Origin: Meandrina meandrites
Taxonomy: Eukaryota > Cnidaria > Anthozoa > Scleractinia > Meandrinidae
Assembly: GCA_963693305.1 (NCBI GenBank)
Contig: OY855903.1
Location: forward strand, 51,607,150-51,671,149
Reading direction: 5' to 3'
DNA: 64,000 bases
Each line of letters opens with the position of its first letter. The first letter of the stretch is position 1. The notes below the pieces were generated by a model that did no database searches, was not told the origin of the DNA, and worked only from the letters and a program-made list of their open reading frames with translations. A program made the translations under genes and the position numbers. Shown piece after piece: positions 32,807-40,823 of this stretch.

Positions 32807-33592
32807 TCAGGTGAGCTTAGGTGTTTCTTCTTCGATGATGATACTTAAAGCCACGTCTTGGTCATTCAGATCTATAATGTTGTTGCGCCCGTCTGTGATT
32901 TTGATATTTATCGCATTGATTCTATTTTTGTTCACCGGGTGCCACAGGAGGCGGCGGGGCTCTTTTGAAAAGGGGTAGCTGACGGAGAGTTCAGCGGTTG
33001 AAAAAGAGAACATAACGTCACCCCCGATGTTGTCCACTGCTCTTGTAATGAGATCACAATGGATGTAGATCCAGTCGACGCCTCTTGTTATATTTGGCAC
33101 GCGGTCGCTCCTATTGTTCGCTCCATCTATTGTTTTCTTGTCAAAACCCAGCAACGCGGCAAATTCACCTCCACTTAGATCAAGCTCGTAGCCGTCCTGC
33201 AACAGAATGACCGCCCGATATGTTGTGGTGTGAAAATACAGCTGAAAAATAAACTTGGATTTTTCATCCTTGGGGTCCACTCTTCCGATAAGCGACTGAA
33301 TGGTGGTGTTGAGACCGTCGTAATCATACATTCCATCCGGAATTGTCACGGTTTTCCAGTTCTCTGTTTTTTTCCGCCATTTGAATTCGTTGTTGTTGTA
33401 CCGTTTCTCGATGTTGTACCACGAATAAGACATAGATACCAGCTCATTTAACGCCGCCTTGTACTTTTTGACGGGATCTAAAGCGATTGGCGGGTCAAAG
33501 TTAATTGTAAAGTCATGTGACTTGCTGTTGGCTTTGTTTTGTTTAGCCAGCTGCGAGTCGAGCAACAGGTTGAAATGAAAATGGGTTGACAT
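32807..33592 (-). CDS. Minor capsid/penton protein candidate (single jelly-roll)
   Basis: A 261-residue protein matching the Polinton penton family: early FHFNLLLDSQ, DFTINFDPPIAL, a GEFAALLGFDKK block at about 141-152, VDWIYIHCDLI, and a C-terminal KITDGRNNIIDLNDQDVALS. It would occupy the fivefold vertices of the capsid beside the major capsid protein. TATATAA lies seven bases before the ATG, at 33600-33606. The frame is complete and unbroken. The jelly-roll fold is known for the family and not directly visible in the sequence. Confidence 0.83.
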   Translation of the reverse strand: MSTHFHFNLLLDSQLAKQNKANSKSHDFTINFDPPIALDPVKKYKAALNELVSMSYSWYNIEKRYNNNEFKWRKKTENWKTVTIPDGMYDYDGLNTTIQSLIGRVDPKDEKSKFIFQLYFHTTTYRAVILLQDGYELDLSGGEFAALLGFDKKTIDGANNRSDRVPNITRGVDWIYIHCDLITRAVDNIGGDVMFSFSTAELSVSYPFSKEPRRLLWHPVNKNRINAINIKITDGRNNIIDLNDQDVALSIIIEEETPKLT

Positions 33593-33636
33593 GTTGCTTA
33601 TATAATATCACTCAAATTTATGTGTTGTCATGTTGC

Positions 33637-34482
33637 TTATATAATACTTCCCAAAATTTTGTGGGCTTCTTTTTGTGTTATTTCCTTTAGCTTTACCAGC
33701 AGCCCCAACATCTGCTGGACCTGTTTTTTCAGCTTCAGTGAAGTGTTGCCCGCCTGTATAGACGCCAAGCTTAAGTGTAGCCTGTCAACCAAAGCGTTTG
33801 GATCAACACTTCCGCTTCCTTCCATTTCCTCGTCTGAGGGTTCCATCGATTCGAAATAGCTTTGGGGGATTTTAACCCCTCTTTTTCTCCTTTCAAGAAT
33901 TTCATCTCTCTTTTTTTTTAACACTGCCAATGTGTCGCCGCTGAATTTTGATGTTTTGCTTTTTACCCTATAGTTCGGTTTGTTTTTATATTTTGTTAAC
34001 AAGCTGTTCAGTGTCTGCAGGTCAATCGACTCTGACCCCTCGATAACCAGTTCTTGTGGTGACCCCCATTTACTTGGTTGCTCTTCTTCCATTTCTTCCA
34101 TTAATTCTGTTTCTTCCTCTTCAGCTAAAGGTGGCAACGGTGTTGATGTAGGTGATAGTGGTGGCGATGATGTTGGTGATGGTGTTGGTGTAGGTAGAGG
34201 TGTTTCCGCATCCGGGTTAAAATCTCCGTCGAAGGGGTTGTTTAAATCAAACTCATCCATACCATAATCCGGGATTTCTTCTTTCGGCTCAGCAGCTGAG
34301 TTGCTATCCCCTACTTGGAGTTTGTCAAGCCGCGATGTGATAGGTTTGAACAAATCCTCACCTGATAGCTGGCCAAACCCTTTATTGATTTTGGTATTTT
34401 TTATTACCGCGAGGATTTTGTCGTTCTGCTGCTCAACTTCAGCCTTTTCGCTAGCAAGTTTTTGCCACTTCTTCATGGACAT
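33637..34482 (-). CDS. Acidic, Pro/Thr-linker virion-module protein
   Basis: A 281-residue protein of unknown family. A helical N-terminus (KKWQKLASEKAEVEQQNDKI) is followed by an acidic region, a Pro/Thr/Ser linker (TPLPTPTPSPTSSPPLSPTS), an acidic patch (EEEETELMEEMEEE), and a basic then helical C-terminus (SLKLKKQVQQMLGLLVKLKE). The start ATG at 34482 is preferred because TATATATA lies 10 bases upstream and upstream in-frame codons are not ATG. One copy of the palindrome family is at 34291-34305. It might be a cement, scaffold or tegument-like protein; that is a guess from composition and location. Confidence 0.72.
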   Translation of the reverse strand: MSMKKWQKLASEKAEVEQQNDKILAVIKNTKINKGFGQLSGEDLFKPITSRLDKLQVGDSNSAAEPKEEIPDYGMDEFDLNNPFDGDFNPDAETPLPTPTPSPTSSPPLSPTSTPLPPLAEEEETELMEEMEEEQPSKWGSPQELVIEGSESIDLQTLNSLLTKYKNKPNYRVKSKTSKFSGDTLAVLKKKRDEILERRKRGVKIPQSYFESMEPSDEEMEGSGSVDPNALVDRLHLSLASIQAGNTSLKLKKQVQQMLGLLVKLKEITQKEAHKILGSII

Positions 34483-34490
34483 ATTTTTGC

Positions 34491-34500
34491 CGTATATATA
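34491..34500. promoter_or_regulatory. Shared TATATATA between divergent genes
   Basis: CGTATATATA lies in the 29-bp gap between the acidic-protein start (34482, minus) and the ATPase start (34512, plus). It is close enough to serve both. Confidence 0.45.
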
Positions 34501-34511
34501 ACAGAAAAAAA

Positions 34512-35144
34512 ATGAAAATTCCCAATTACGACCCCAGTTTGACCACAAAAAGTAATTACAAGCAAGGCCACCATTGTATGCCAGCAGATACCTTTCGGAT
34601 GCTTATTTGCGGGCCAAGCAACTCTGGTAAGACAAATATTCTCATGCATATGCTTTACAGGCTGTTGGTCTACGACAAAATTTACCTTTGCGCTAAGAAC
34701 CTGCATCAAGACAAGTACCAATATATGCTTGATGATTTCGACTCAAGAGTCAATCCTGTGGCTGACTATAATGTTATTGAAGCCGCCAACGATGTTATCC
34801 CTTTGGAAACGCTGTCCACTGACAACCAAAAGATTGTAATTTTCGATGACATGGTTTGTGAAAGCAACCAAAACGACATTATCGATTATTTTATCAACGG
34901 TCGCCACCGCAATTGCAGCGTCATTTATCTTTCTCAAAGCTATTTTAAGGTCCCCAAAAACATCCGAGATAATTGTAGCCACTTTTGCATTTTCAACTTT
35001 CTTCCCAGAGAAAATAACCGTATTGCTGATGAATTGGGAATTGATAGAGAGCTGCTTGAAAGGGCTACCGATGCTAAATATTCTTTTTTATACCACGACA
35101 AACCAAAAAAACAAACTCTAAAAAATTTTGACGAAAATATATAG
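34512..35144 (+). CDS. A32/FtsK-HerA-type genome-packaging ATPase
   Basis: A 210-residue ATPase that would translocate DNA into the capsid. The Walker A GPSNSGKT is at 34-41, and Walker B KIVIFDDM ends with D112-D113. The following VIYLSQSYF (138-145) is the conserved segment after Walker B in the viral packaging branch. Length matches Polinton and adintovirus ATPases. It is followed after only two bases by the collagen-fibre gene, whose TATA box overlaps the end of this frame (AAATATATAG). Intact. Confidence 0.95.
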   Translation: MKIPNYDPSLTTKSNYKQGHHCMPADTFRMLICGPSNSGKTNILMHMLYRLLVYDKIYLCAKNLHQDKYQYMLDDFDSRVNPVADYNVIEAANDVIPLETLSTDNQKIVIFDDMVCESNQNDIIDYFINGRHRNCSVIYLSQSYFKVPKNIRDNCSHFCIFNFLPRENNRIADELGIDRELLERATDAKYSFLYHDKPKKQTLKNFDENI

Positions 35145-35146
35145 AG

Positions 35147-37081
35147 ATGGGGTTTCTTAACGGTGCGACGGGTGCAACTCAAACACCTGAAGAGTCTGCT
35201 TCAATCCGAGGGCAAGCTGGCCCTGCTGGTCCAACTGGCGCAACTGGAGCGCGTGGCCCTAAAGGTGAAAAAGGGGATAAGGGCGATACTGGCCCACAAG
35301 GTCCTAAAGGAGATAAAGGTGATGCTGGAGAAAAAGGATTAAAAGGTGAAAGAGGTCCACAAGGGCGAACCGGACCTGCCGGACCTGCTGGAGCTACTGG
35401 GCCAACCGGACCAACTGGAGCTACAGGACCTGCGGGACCAACTGGAGCAACTGGACCTGCGGGTTCGAGAGGCGCTATTGGACCAAAAGGTGCAAAGGGT
35501 GATAAGGGTGATAAAGCAGATTTGTCACTCGCCGCTATTACTGGAGATATTCTCATGAAAGACCATGCGATAAAGCAACTTGCGAATCCTACGGGTGATC
35601 AGGATGCTGTAAATCTTGGTTCGATGAAAAAATATGTGGGCTCAAATTCTATTTCAGCAGGACGCTCACATAAAAAGAATGCCTTAGCCTATTTGGAGCA
35701 ATGGAAAGGTGTTACAGGTGTAAACAATGTTACTTCTGTTACGTTTGAAGACTTTACATCCAACCTTCACAGTGTGAATAAAAAAGCTTATACTTTCAAT
35801 CTCGTAAGAACTGGTGTCAATTCTTTCAACTCACGTTTGGCGTTAAATAAAATGCCTCTGCCCGAAGGAGAGTACACTATATGTGTCGAGTTCTTTATCC
35901 CAAAAGTTGATACTAATTGGTTTATAAGTCCTTCAACCCCTAACCCGGTTGATACTCTTAATTACCATACCAAGCACTTCAACAGTCACAACCCAAAATA
36001 TTCACGCACCATTATTAACACGCGCAAATACGAAGACAATGACAACACAATCTATCTTGATATTTCAAATTCGGGTTATGATGGCTCTTCACCACTTGAA
36101 AAGGCTGCTTTGATTATTTATGGGGTAAAAGGTTATCAAACAGATGTAGACGGAACTGTTTACGATCAGGCTTTCGTTATTGATGACGGTGATTTTACTC
36201 TACAAACGGATTTAGATCTAAACGGGTTTTCGTTGAAAAATTATGAACGAGGGTACGAAATAGAAAACGATGAAATAAATTTTGAAAAAAGTATTGACAT
36301 GAATGACAATCTGATTATTGGTGTAAAAAATGCTGACAGAGACACAGCAGCTGTCAATCTCAAACAGGCAACCAATCTTTTGAATGGCAAATCCTCCATA
36401 CTTCAAAAACAGATAAATTTAAAGCAGAATAAAAGCTATTACGAAACAATATTTGAGTACTTTTTTGATTTACAAGATCCTGATTCGTTTGATATGAAAA
36501 TCAGTTATGGTTCAAATATTGAGTCAGTCGGGGGTAAATTAATGCTAAAAAATACAGTTTCTTTGTCTGACTTTGACATAAAAGACGGTTTCAGTATTAA
36601 TGGATCTCATATTCAACTTGATGATATAATAGATCAAAAAGATGAATTTACATTATTCGTGAGTTTTTTACATGATGATAGTTTGACTGGACAAGACTAC
36701 TTTATAGGTCTAGGAAACAACAGCAATCCAAACAATACTATACATTTCAAACCGTATGTCATAATGAGAAATGACAAATTCATGATAAGAACACCAACAC
36801 GTGGTTTGAGTTATGAAGAATCCATCCTTTCGGCTTATCGAAATAAACATCTTTTCTTGTGGTTTTGTATGCGGGGTAAATTTTATAAAGCCATCATATG
36901 CCAAGGTGGTCATATAAACGAAACAATTGTACCTGAAAGATTTCAAACAAATCGTATTGTCATCAATTTACCATATAAAGTGCAAAGAATAGGATTTTCT
37001 AATAACTTTTATGATCTTTATGGAAAAGAATTCCACAAAATCAGTTTTCTTGAAAAAGCGGCTGGGACTTATTTTGAGTAA
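35147..37081 (+). CDS. Collagen-like fibre protein (receptor-binding candidate)
   Basis: A 644-residue protein. After about 20 residues comes an uninterrupted Gly-X-Y run of about 34 triplets (residues ~22-125; units such as GPTGATGPAGPTGATG and KGDKGDTGPQG), predicted to form a triple-helical shaft. A phage-tail-fibre-like motif follows at about 140-165 (KQLANPTGDQDAVNLGSMKK), with a variant near 380-400 (DTAAVNL). The C-terminal ~200 residues are beta-rich (DEFTLFVSFLHDDSLTGQDY, IVINLPYKVQRIGFSNNFYD), like a lamin-G/concanavalin-type lectin sandwich. Overall this resembles a trimeric attachment fibre. It sits immediately after the packaging ATPase and is not homologous to the adenovirus fibre in any way I can see. 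Capture from a host or phage-like source is an inference. Confidence 0.85.
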   Translation: MGFLNGATGATQTPEESASIRGQAGPAGPTGATGARGPKGEKGDKGDTGPQGPKGDKGDAGEKGLKGERGPQGRTGPAGPAGATGPTGPTGATGPAGPTGATGPAGSRGAIGPKGAKGDKGDKADLSLAAITGDILMKDHAIKQLANPTGDQDAVNLGSMKKYVGSNSISAGRSHKKNALAYLEQWKGVTGVNNVTSVTFEDFTSNLHSVNKKAYTFNLVRTGVNSFNSRLALNKMPLPEGEYTICVEFFIPKVDTNWFISPSTPNPVDTLNYHTKHFNSHNPKYSRTIINTRKYEDNDNTIYLDISNSGYDGSSPLEKAALIIYGVKGYQTDVDGTVYDQAFVIDDGDFTLQTDLDLNGFSLKNYERGYEIENDEINFEKSIDMNDNLIIGVKNADRDTAAVNLKQATNLLNGKSSILQKQINLKQNKSYYETIFEYFFDLQDPDSFDMKISYGSNIESVGGKLMLKNTVSLSDFDIKDGFSINGSHIQLDDIIDQKDEFTLFVSFLHDDSLTGQDYFIGLGNNSNPNNTIHFKPYVIMRNDKFMIRTPTRGLSYEESILSAYRNKHLFLWFCMRGKFYKAIICQGGHINETIVPERFQTNRIVINLPYKVQRIGFSNNFYDLYGKEFHKISFLEKAAGTYFE

Positions 37082-37087
37082 AGAACG

Positions 37088-37434
37088 CTAATGGGTGTAG
37101 CTCCACACTCTGCTGTTGATTGTTATCCCCTTTTCGAAGCATGGGTCATACTCTGCTGGATCAAATATGTCCGGCCCTAAATACTCTCTCTGCCTTTTTC
37201 TTGTGTAACAGAGGCTGCAGAGGTATTTCCGCCCGCATTCTAGGTTGCATTTGTAACAGTGCAGAATCCACGTGATCTGCTCGTTTTCAAACAGTAGGGA
37301 GCCTCCAAAATCGCTTTATTTACTTCATCCCAGCCCTGCATTTTACGTTGCCAGAGTTTTATTTTTACATATTCCTTGCCGATTTGTTCTCGAAGTTCTG
37401 CCGGAAGCGCTTGAATTAGTTCTAATGTGTCCAT
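37088..37434 (-). pseudogene. Small Cys-rich Polinton gene with an apparent one-base frame break
   Basis: The first part (ATG 37434) encodes LIQALPAELREQIGKEYVKI and KMQGWDEVNKAILEAPYC, an F-box-like or helical start I have seen in invertebrate Polinton small genes. The frame then runs out at 37240. In the neighbouring frame the same strand continues, from about 37285 to a TAG at 37088-37090, with a dense Cys cluster (C-x2-C-x3-C, then C-x2-C) followed by a hydrophilic tail. It stops just seven bases beyond the convergent fibre gene. The two halves look like one gene of about 115 residues broken near 37270-37300. A genuine mutation, a programmed frameshift or a read error are all possible. 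Confidence 0.62.
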
Positions 37435-37461
37435 CTCTTGTTAACCTGTTATTAATTGTGA

Positions 37462-37794
37462 TTAATCCTTGTTTATACTCTTATGACGTGTTTCTTTAAA
37501 TTGCAGCGCGCCGTCTTCGAAAAAAACTTTATCTATAAAGCTTATTAGCTGTTTGTTTTTGTAGAACTTTTGTTTTTCCATTTCTTTCGCCCATGCTTCC
37601 TCCGTGTATGGGATACATTGGTTTAGGCATTTCTTGATCCTCTTTCCCTTGAAATGTACATAGGGGTCTTTCTGGTATTTTTCTATTTCTTGTTCGAACT
37701 TTTTTGCTGCTGCCGCTATTGCCTCTGCCAGTTTTTTATTAAAAAGCTTTTGCTGCTCGGGTGTGAGTTTTTGCATTGATTCAGCTATGTCCAT
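37462..37794 (-). CDS. Unrecognised 110-residue helical Polinton protein
   Basis: The ATG at 37794 opens MDIAESMQKLTPEQQKLFNK, followed by an Ala/Lys-rich helix (LAEAIAAAAKKFEQEIEKY), a KRIKKCLNQC segment with two Cys, and a basic C-terminus. A TATA-like ACATATACC is about 60 bases upstream. Packed between two other minus-strand frames, which supports it being real. Function unknown. Confidence 0.6.
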   Translation of the reverse strand: MDIAESMQKLTPEQQKLFNKKLAEAIAAAAKKFEQEIEKYQKDPYVHFKGKRIKKCLNQCIPYTEEAWAKEMEKQKFYKNKQLISFIDKVFFEDGALQFKETRHKSINKD

Positions 37795-37845
37795 GTTTGA
37801 TAACTTGCTGCCGCTTTTCTCCAAATGCGTGCAAAAAAAAAAATA

Positions 37846-38010
37846 TCAATTTACATATACCGTGACAGAATGATTGTGTTGGTCCACATGCTCGTGTTCG
37901 CTTTCAAAGACCTTTCTTCCCCCTCGTGGGTAAATGATGTCAAACTTATTACCGCTCAAGCTGTGGAAGCTATTCTTGATGCTTCTGAATATCTTGATAG
38001 TAATCATCAT
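37846..38010 (-). CDS. Unrecognised 54-residue Polinton peptide
   Basis: A short frame from ATG 38010 to TGA at 37846-37848, encoding a peptide with a basic middle (YPRGGRKVFESEHEH) and a His-rich then hydrophobic end. It fills the gap between its neighbours exactly: 14 bases after the upstream stop and 51 before the next ATG. This is the main argument for it being a gene. The opposite-strand frame over the same bases has no such fit. Confidence 0.45.
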   Translation of the reverse strand: MMITIKIFRSIKNSFHSLSGNKFDIIYPRGGRKVFESEHEHVDQHNHSVTVYVN

Positions 38011-38024
38011 CCTGAATTTGCCCC

Positions 38025-38440
38025 CTAATTCTTCAGAGCTTTCTTTATTATGTACTCCACCTGGTCCTGGCTAAACTCATTCGCCATTATTCTGCGGGTC
38101 AGCTGCGGCGTCAGGATTGGTGTTTCGTAAACCGGCTCTCCTGGTCCCGTCAAATCGTACTCTTCCATGTCTGTTAAGTCCACTTCTTCTTGTTCTTCAC
38201 TTATGTCGTTTAAAATTGCTTCCGGCTTGATAAGTGTGTTCTTTAAATCTTGCGGGCTCATTGTTTTCATTGCTGTGAGCAGCTCGTCTGAAATGTGTAT
38301 TGGTGGCTCTATAACTTGACCCTGATCTGGTTCTGAGATAAATAATGTACTATGTCGGCTGTACAGTTTTTTGGTTTTTTTCTCACTTTGGTTAAGAATT
38401 CCTTTTCTTCCTCGTCCCATTGTTTACATGACTGCTGCAT
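38025..38440 (-). CDS. Rightmost Polinton gene, two overlapping candidate frames
   Basis: Frame 1 runs from ATG 38420 to 38025 (131 residues). Its second half is well-formed and acidic (ILNDISEEQEEVDLTDMEEY). Frame 2 starts at ATG 38440, inside the right terminal repeat, and encodes CKQWDEEEKEFLTKVRKKP and a following helix, resembling a Myb/SANT-like or other helix-turn-helix start. It closes at about 38309, in the region where frame 1 becomes convincing (about 38335). The best N-terminus and best C-terminus are thus in different frames, suggesting a one-base break or frameshift. Function unknown; a DNA-binding regulator is possible if frame 2 is genuine. Confidence 0.55.
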
Positions 38441-38650
38441 TCCTCTAAATGGTTGTCCCGCCGCCTTTGTTTTGCGGTTTGTTCCAAGTAGTAATATCGG
38501 AGTCTGACTAAAACTACCGAGCAGCTCCCACATAATTTTTCCTCTTTCCCTAGTACGAAGGGGTTTATCCCCGGAGTACTAGTCCCGGAAAGAGGAAAAA
38601 TTATGTGGGTGCGCCCGAGGTGGTTTTAGTCAGACTCCGATATTACTACT
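38433..38650 (-). repeat. Right terminal inverted repeat with nested hairpin
   Basis: The reverse complement of 22047-22264, with no mismatch found on reading. The outer 164 bases (38487-38650) carry the same nested hairpin as the left end. Confidence 0.93.
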
Positions 38651-38655
38651 ACTCT
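38651..38655 (+). repeat. Target-site duplication, right copy
   Basis: ACTCT directly follows the element and matches 22042-22046. Confidence 0.8.
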
Positions 38656-39896
38656 GCATTTGTTTTGAACAATTACCTTCAAGAATTGGGAGGTGCGTGC
38701 TTCCTTGCTAAAAAAGGAGAAAAGCAAATCTTTGCCTTCGATGATACGAGCTGGTCATCCAATTCCCTTTCTTTTAGATATTACTTATTGCATGAAAGTA
38801 GATACTAAAATACATTTTTCCCATAGTAATGCAATACACATTGATTTGAATATTTTTGCACAAATTTGCAAACGGTGAATTTGAATTTGAATTTGTAACG
38901 AAACTTTTTCGTAGGTGGAAACGCCTTCATTATCGATAAATTTGGACGTGTTCTAAATTATTACATCCATTTTGAAATCACTGGTGACCTTTGCAATCTG
39001 ATTGGCTCTTAGCATTGCGATTTATAATAAAAAAAATTCTCCCTTCAAGGAACAACGCGCGCGCGATGCGATTGTGTTTTATCAGCGATTAGGAGAAACT
39101 CCAGCCTCGTCCCCAGTCGTCCCCGGCGAGTTGGGATGTGACGTCACTCATCAAGCTTGCCGGGAGAATTCGCGCTTGGTTCCAAACCTCCTCAGCTCAA
39201 TCGCATAGCGCGAATTGGCCTGGGGACGAGGCTGGAGGAGAGAAACTCAGCTGCTGCATTGCTCTATTGAAAATCCGTGAATCTGATTTGTTCTCTGACT
39301 ATTTTCTATTCGCTGATAAAACACAACTGATCGCGCACGTTGCTCTTTGAAGGGATAATTTTTCTTGATTTTTAGCCTAAAATAATAGTTAAAGTTTAAA
39401 GTTGCCAGTGTCCTGAGAGTTGCTCTGGAAATTTTACTGTTCTAAAATTTAAAAAAAAAAAGTATTATCTCAAAAAACCAAGTTCAAGGACTTAAGGCAA
39501 GGCTTTTTAAAATATGAAATTTCAAGGACTATCAGCCCAGTAGGCTCGAGACATAGTAAACAGTTTATGGTGTATTTTTTTTATATTGCCTAGAAGTGAA
39601 CTAATTACTGCTACCCTGCTCCGAGGCAGCGATCAAAGTCTACAAAAACCGATATCAATATAACTGGTTTACTTATGGTGTTGTCTGATGACTCCTCTCT
39701 GATACTTTTTCGGATCAAAAAAGTGGCTTTCCGCATCCATTTTCTTTAATATATGAATATTAAACCGCAGGGCACTCGGAGAGCTCTTTAATGTAACCCG
39801 AATGATGGAACGTGCTGCAAAAACCATCGCACAGCTTTTTGTAACGCGATATAAAATTTGTTTTCTGAAGTATGAATTGTATTAATTTGTTTTCTT
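38656..39896. other. Intergenic DNA with one MITE
   Basis: Apart from the fold-back element at 39032-39364, I see no coding region. The last part should be the 3' flank of the minus-strand receptor gene. Confidence 0.55.
39032..39364. repeat. Fold-back MITE, about 330 bp
   Basis: Arms: AAAAATTCTCCCTTCAAGGA..TGTGTTTTATCAGCG on the left against CGCTGATAAAACACA..CTTTGAAGGGATAATTTTT on the right. An inner pair ACTCCAGCCTCGTCCCCA / TGGGGACGAGGCTGGA adds to it. Confidence 0.7.
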
Positions 39897-40823
39897 TCAC
39901 TCGGAGTCGAAATGAAAAATCTCCTTAATGTTTTTCCAAACGGCTTGTCGAAGTGTCCTTAATTTCCAGCAATACAAAACCGGATTTACTGCCGCGTTTA
40001 CGAGAATAAACGTTGTGGTGACATAATAAGCGCCTTCAACTCTCTCAGTGAAGCCGGATGATGAATATACAACAAGAACGCACACAAACGGCGCGAAAAA
40101 CAACCAATAGAGACAAACTATGTAAAGGACAGCCAATGTGATTTTCTTGTACTTTGCAACGTCGAAGGAGTTGTGTTCTTGATTGTCTGCTGGGGACAGT
40201 TTCAATCTGTGTCTTTTTATAAGGTAGTGTATTCTGCAGTATGTCGCAGTCAGGATCAGCAGGCTTAGAAACATGAACGGGAGATGGATAGCAACAAATG
40301 TCTTGTTGCTAATCACGAAGACACGAAATGCTCCCAGTATTAGCAGTGTTAGCCAAAAGAAGGCGACTGTTAGTAGGATGCGCTTCACCGTAATAACCGC
40401 TTGATAGCGAATGCCTAAACGAAGCGCGAGGTAGCGTTCAAGGCTGAGTAAAGCTAGAATGCTGACAGATAAGCCTCCAAATAACCACCCTAAGCACTCC
40501 TTTACAACGTCGAGCCAACAGGCAGCGGAGAATTGTCTTCGTAGTTTAGCAGCGAACGAAGCCATCGCTACTGGCTGAGCAAAAAGCCCCGTAAGGGAGT
40601 CGGCGAACGCGGCACAACTCAACAGCACAAATGACGGCTTTTGAAGCGAGGGGGTCTTGTATGTCGTGAATGAAACGACGCCATTACCAATCGCTGCGGG
40701 CAAAAACGACACGGCATGGAGAATAAGGCAGGCGAGATTCAACACGTCAAAATATTCCGAAGGCTGATGAGTGGCTTCAAGAAAGAAACATCTTCTCGGT
40801 AAAGTGTTATTAAACATTGCCAT
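39897..40823 (-). CDS. Rhodopsin-family G-protein-coupled receptor, single exon
   Basis: A 308-residue seven-transmembrane receptor of the plasma membrane. TM1 includes the GNGVV motif. TM2 (FVLLSCAAFADSLTGL) holds the conserved Asp. The TM3 end has ERY in LALLSLERYLAL, a normal variant of DRY. TM6 is YIVCLYWLFFAPFVCVLVV, and TM7 has NPVLYCWK (NPxxY). There is an extracellular Cys before TM3 for the usual disulphide. The N-terminus is short and has an NNT glycosylation site. Intronless class A receptors of this size are abundant in cnidarians and the ligand cannot be guessed. I take the ATG at 40823; one two codons later (40817) is equally possible. The 3' end is close to 39897, with an acidic HFDSE tail. 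Confidence 0.9.
   Translation of the reverse strand: MAMFNNTLPRRCFFLEATHQPSEYFDVLNLACLILHAVSFLPAAIGNGVVSFTTYKTPSLQKPSFVLLSCAAFADSLTGLFAQPVAMASFAAKLRRQFSAACWLDVVKECLGWLFGGLSVSILALLSLERYLALRLGIRYQAVITVKRILLTVAFFWLTLLILGAFRVFVISNKTFVAIHLPFMFLSLLILTATYCRIHYLIKRHRLKLSPADNQEHNSFDVAKYKKITLAVLYIVCLYWLFFAPFVCVLVVYSSSGFTERVEGAYYVTTTFILVNAAVNPVLYCWKLRTLRQAVWKNIKEIFHFDSE

Larger units (their letters stand above)
22047..38650. mobile_element. Polinton/Maverick (adintovirus-like) element, nearly complete
   Basis: A 16,604-bp self-synthesising DNA transposon with viral gene content. Ends start AGTAGTAATATCGG (5'-AG...CT-3', typical of Polintons), with 218-bp inverted repeats and an ACTCT duplication outside. 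Gene order: PolB (+); integrase (-); unknown (+); then on the minus strand membrane protein, PLA2 virion protein, second zinc-module virion protein, protease, basic core-like protein, major capsid, basic protein, penton, acidic protein; ATPase and collagen fibre (+); and a block of small minus-strand genes at the right end. Genes are packed with gaps mostly under 60 bp and no clear introns. The apparently identical repeats and open major genes point to a recent insertion. Possible lesions are a one-base shift in a small Cys-rich gene near 37280, another near 38335, and a protease frame lacking an ATG. An integrated adintovirus provirus is an equivalent description. Confidence 0.95.

Noticed and set aside
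35179..35556. Pro-rich 125-residue minus-strand frame
   Set aside because: It is simply the reverse of the Gly-X-Y repeat of the fibre gene.
37825..38028. 67-residue plus-strand frame in the Polinton
   Set aside because: The start lies in an A-rich leader and it overlaps neighbouring minus-strand genes; the 54-residue minus-strand frame fits the gene packing better.
22047..38650. Linear plasmid, virophage or adenovirus identity
   Set aside because: The retroviral-type integrase, the terminal repeats with short target duplication and the PolB type together fit Polinton/adintovirus better than any of these.
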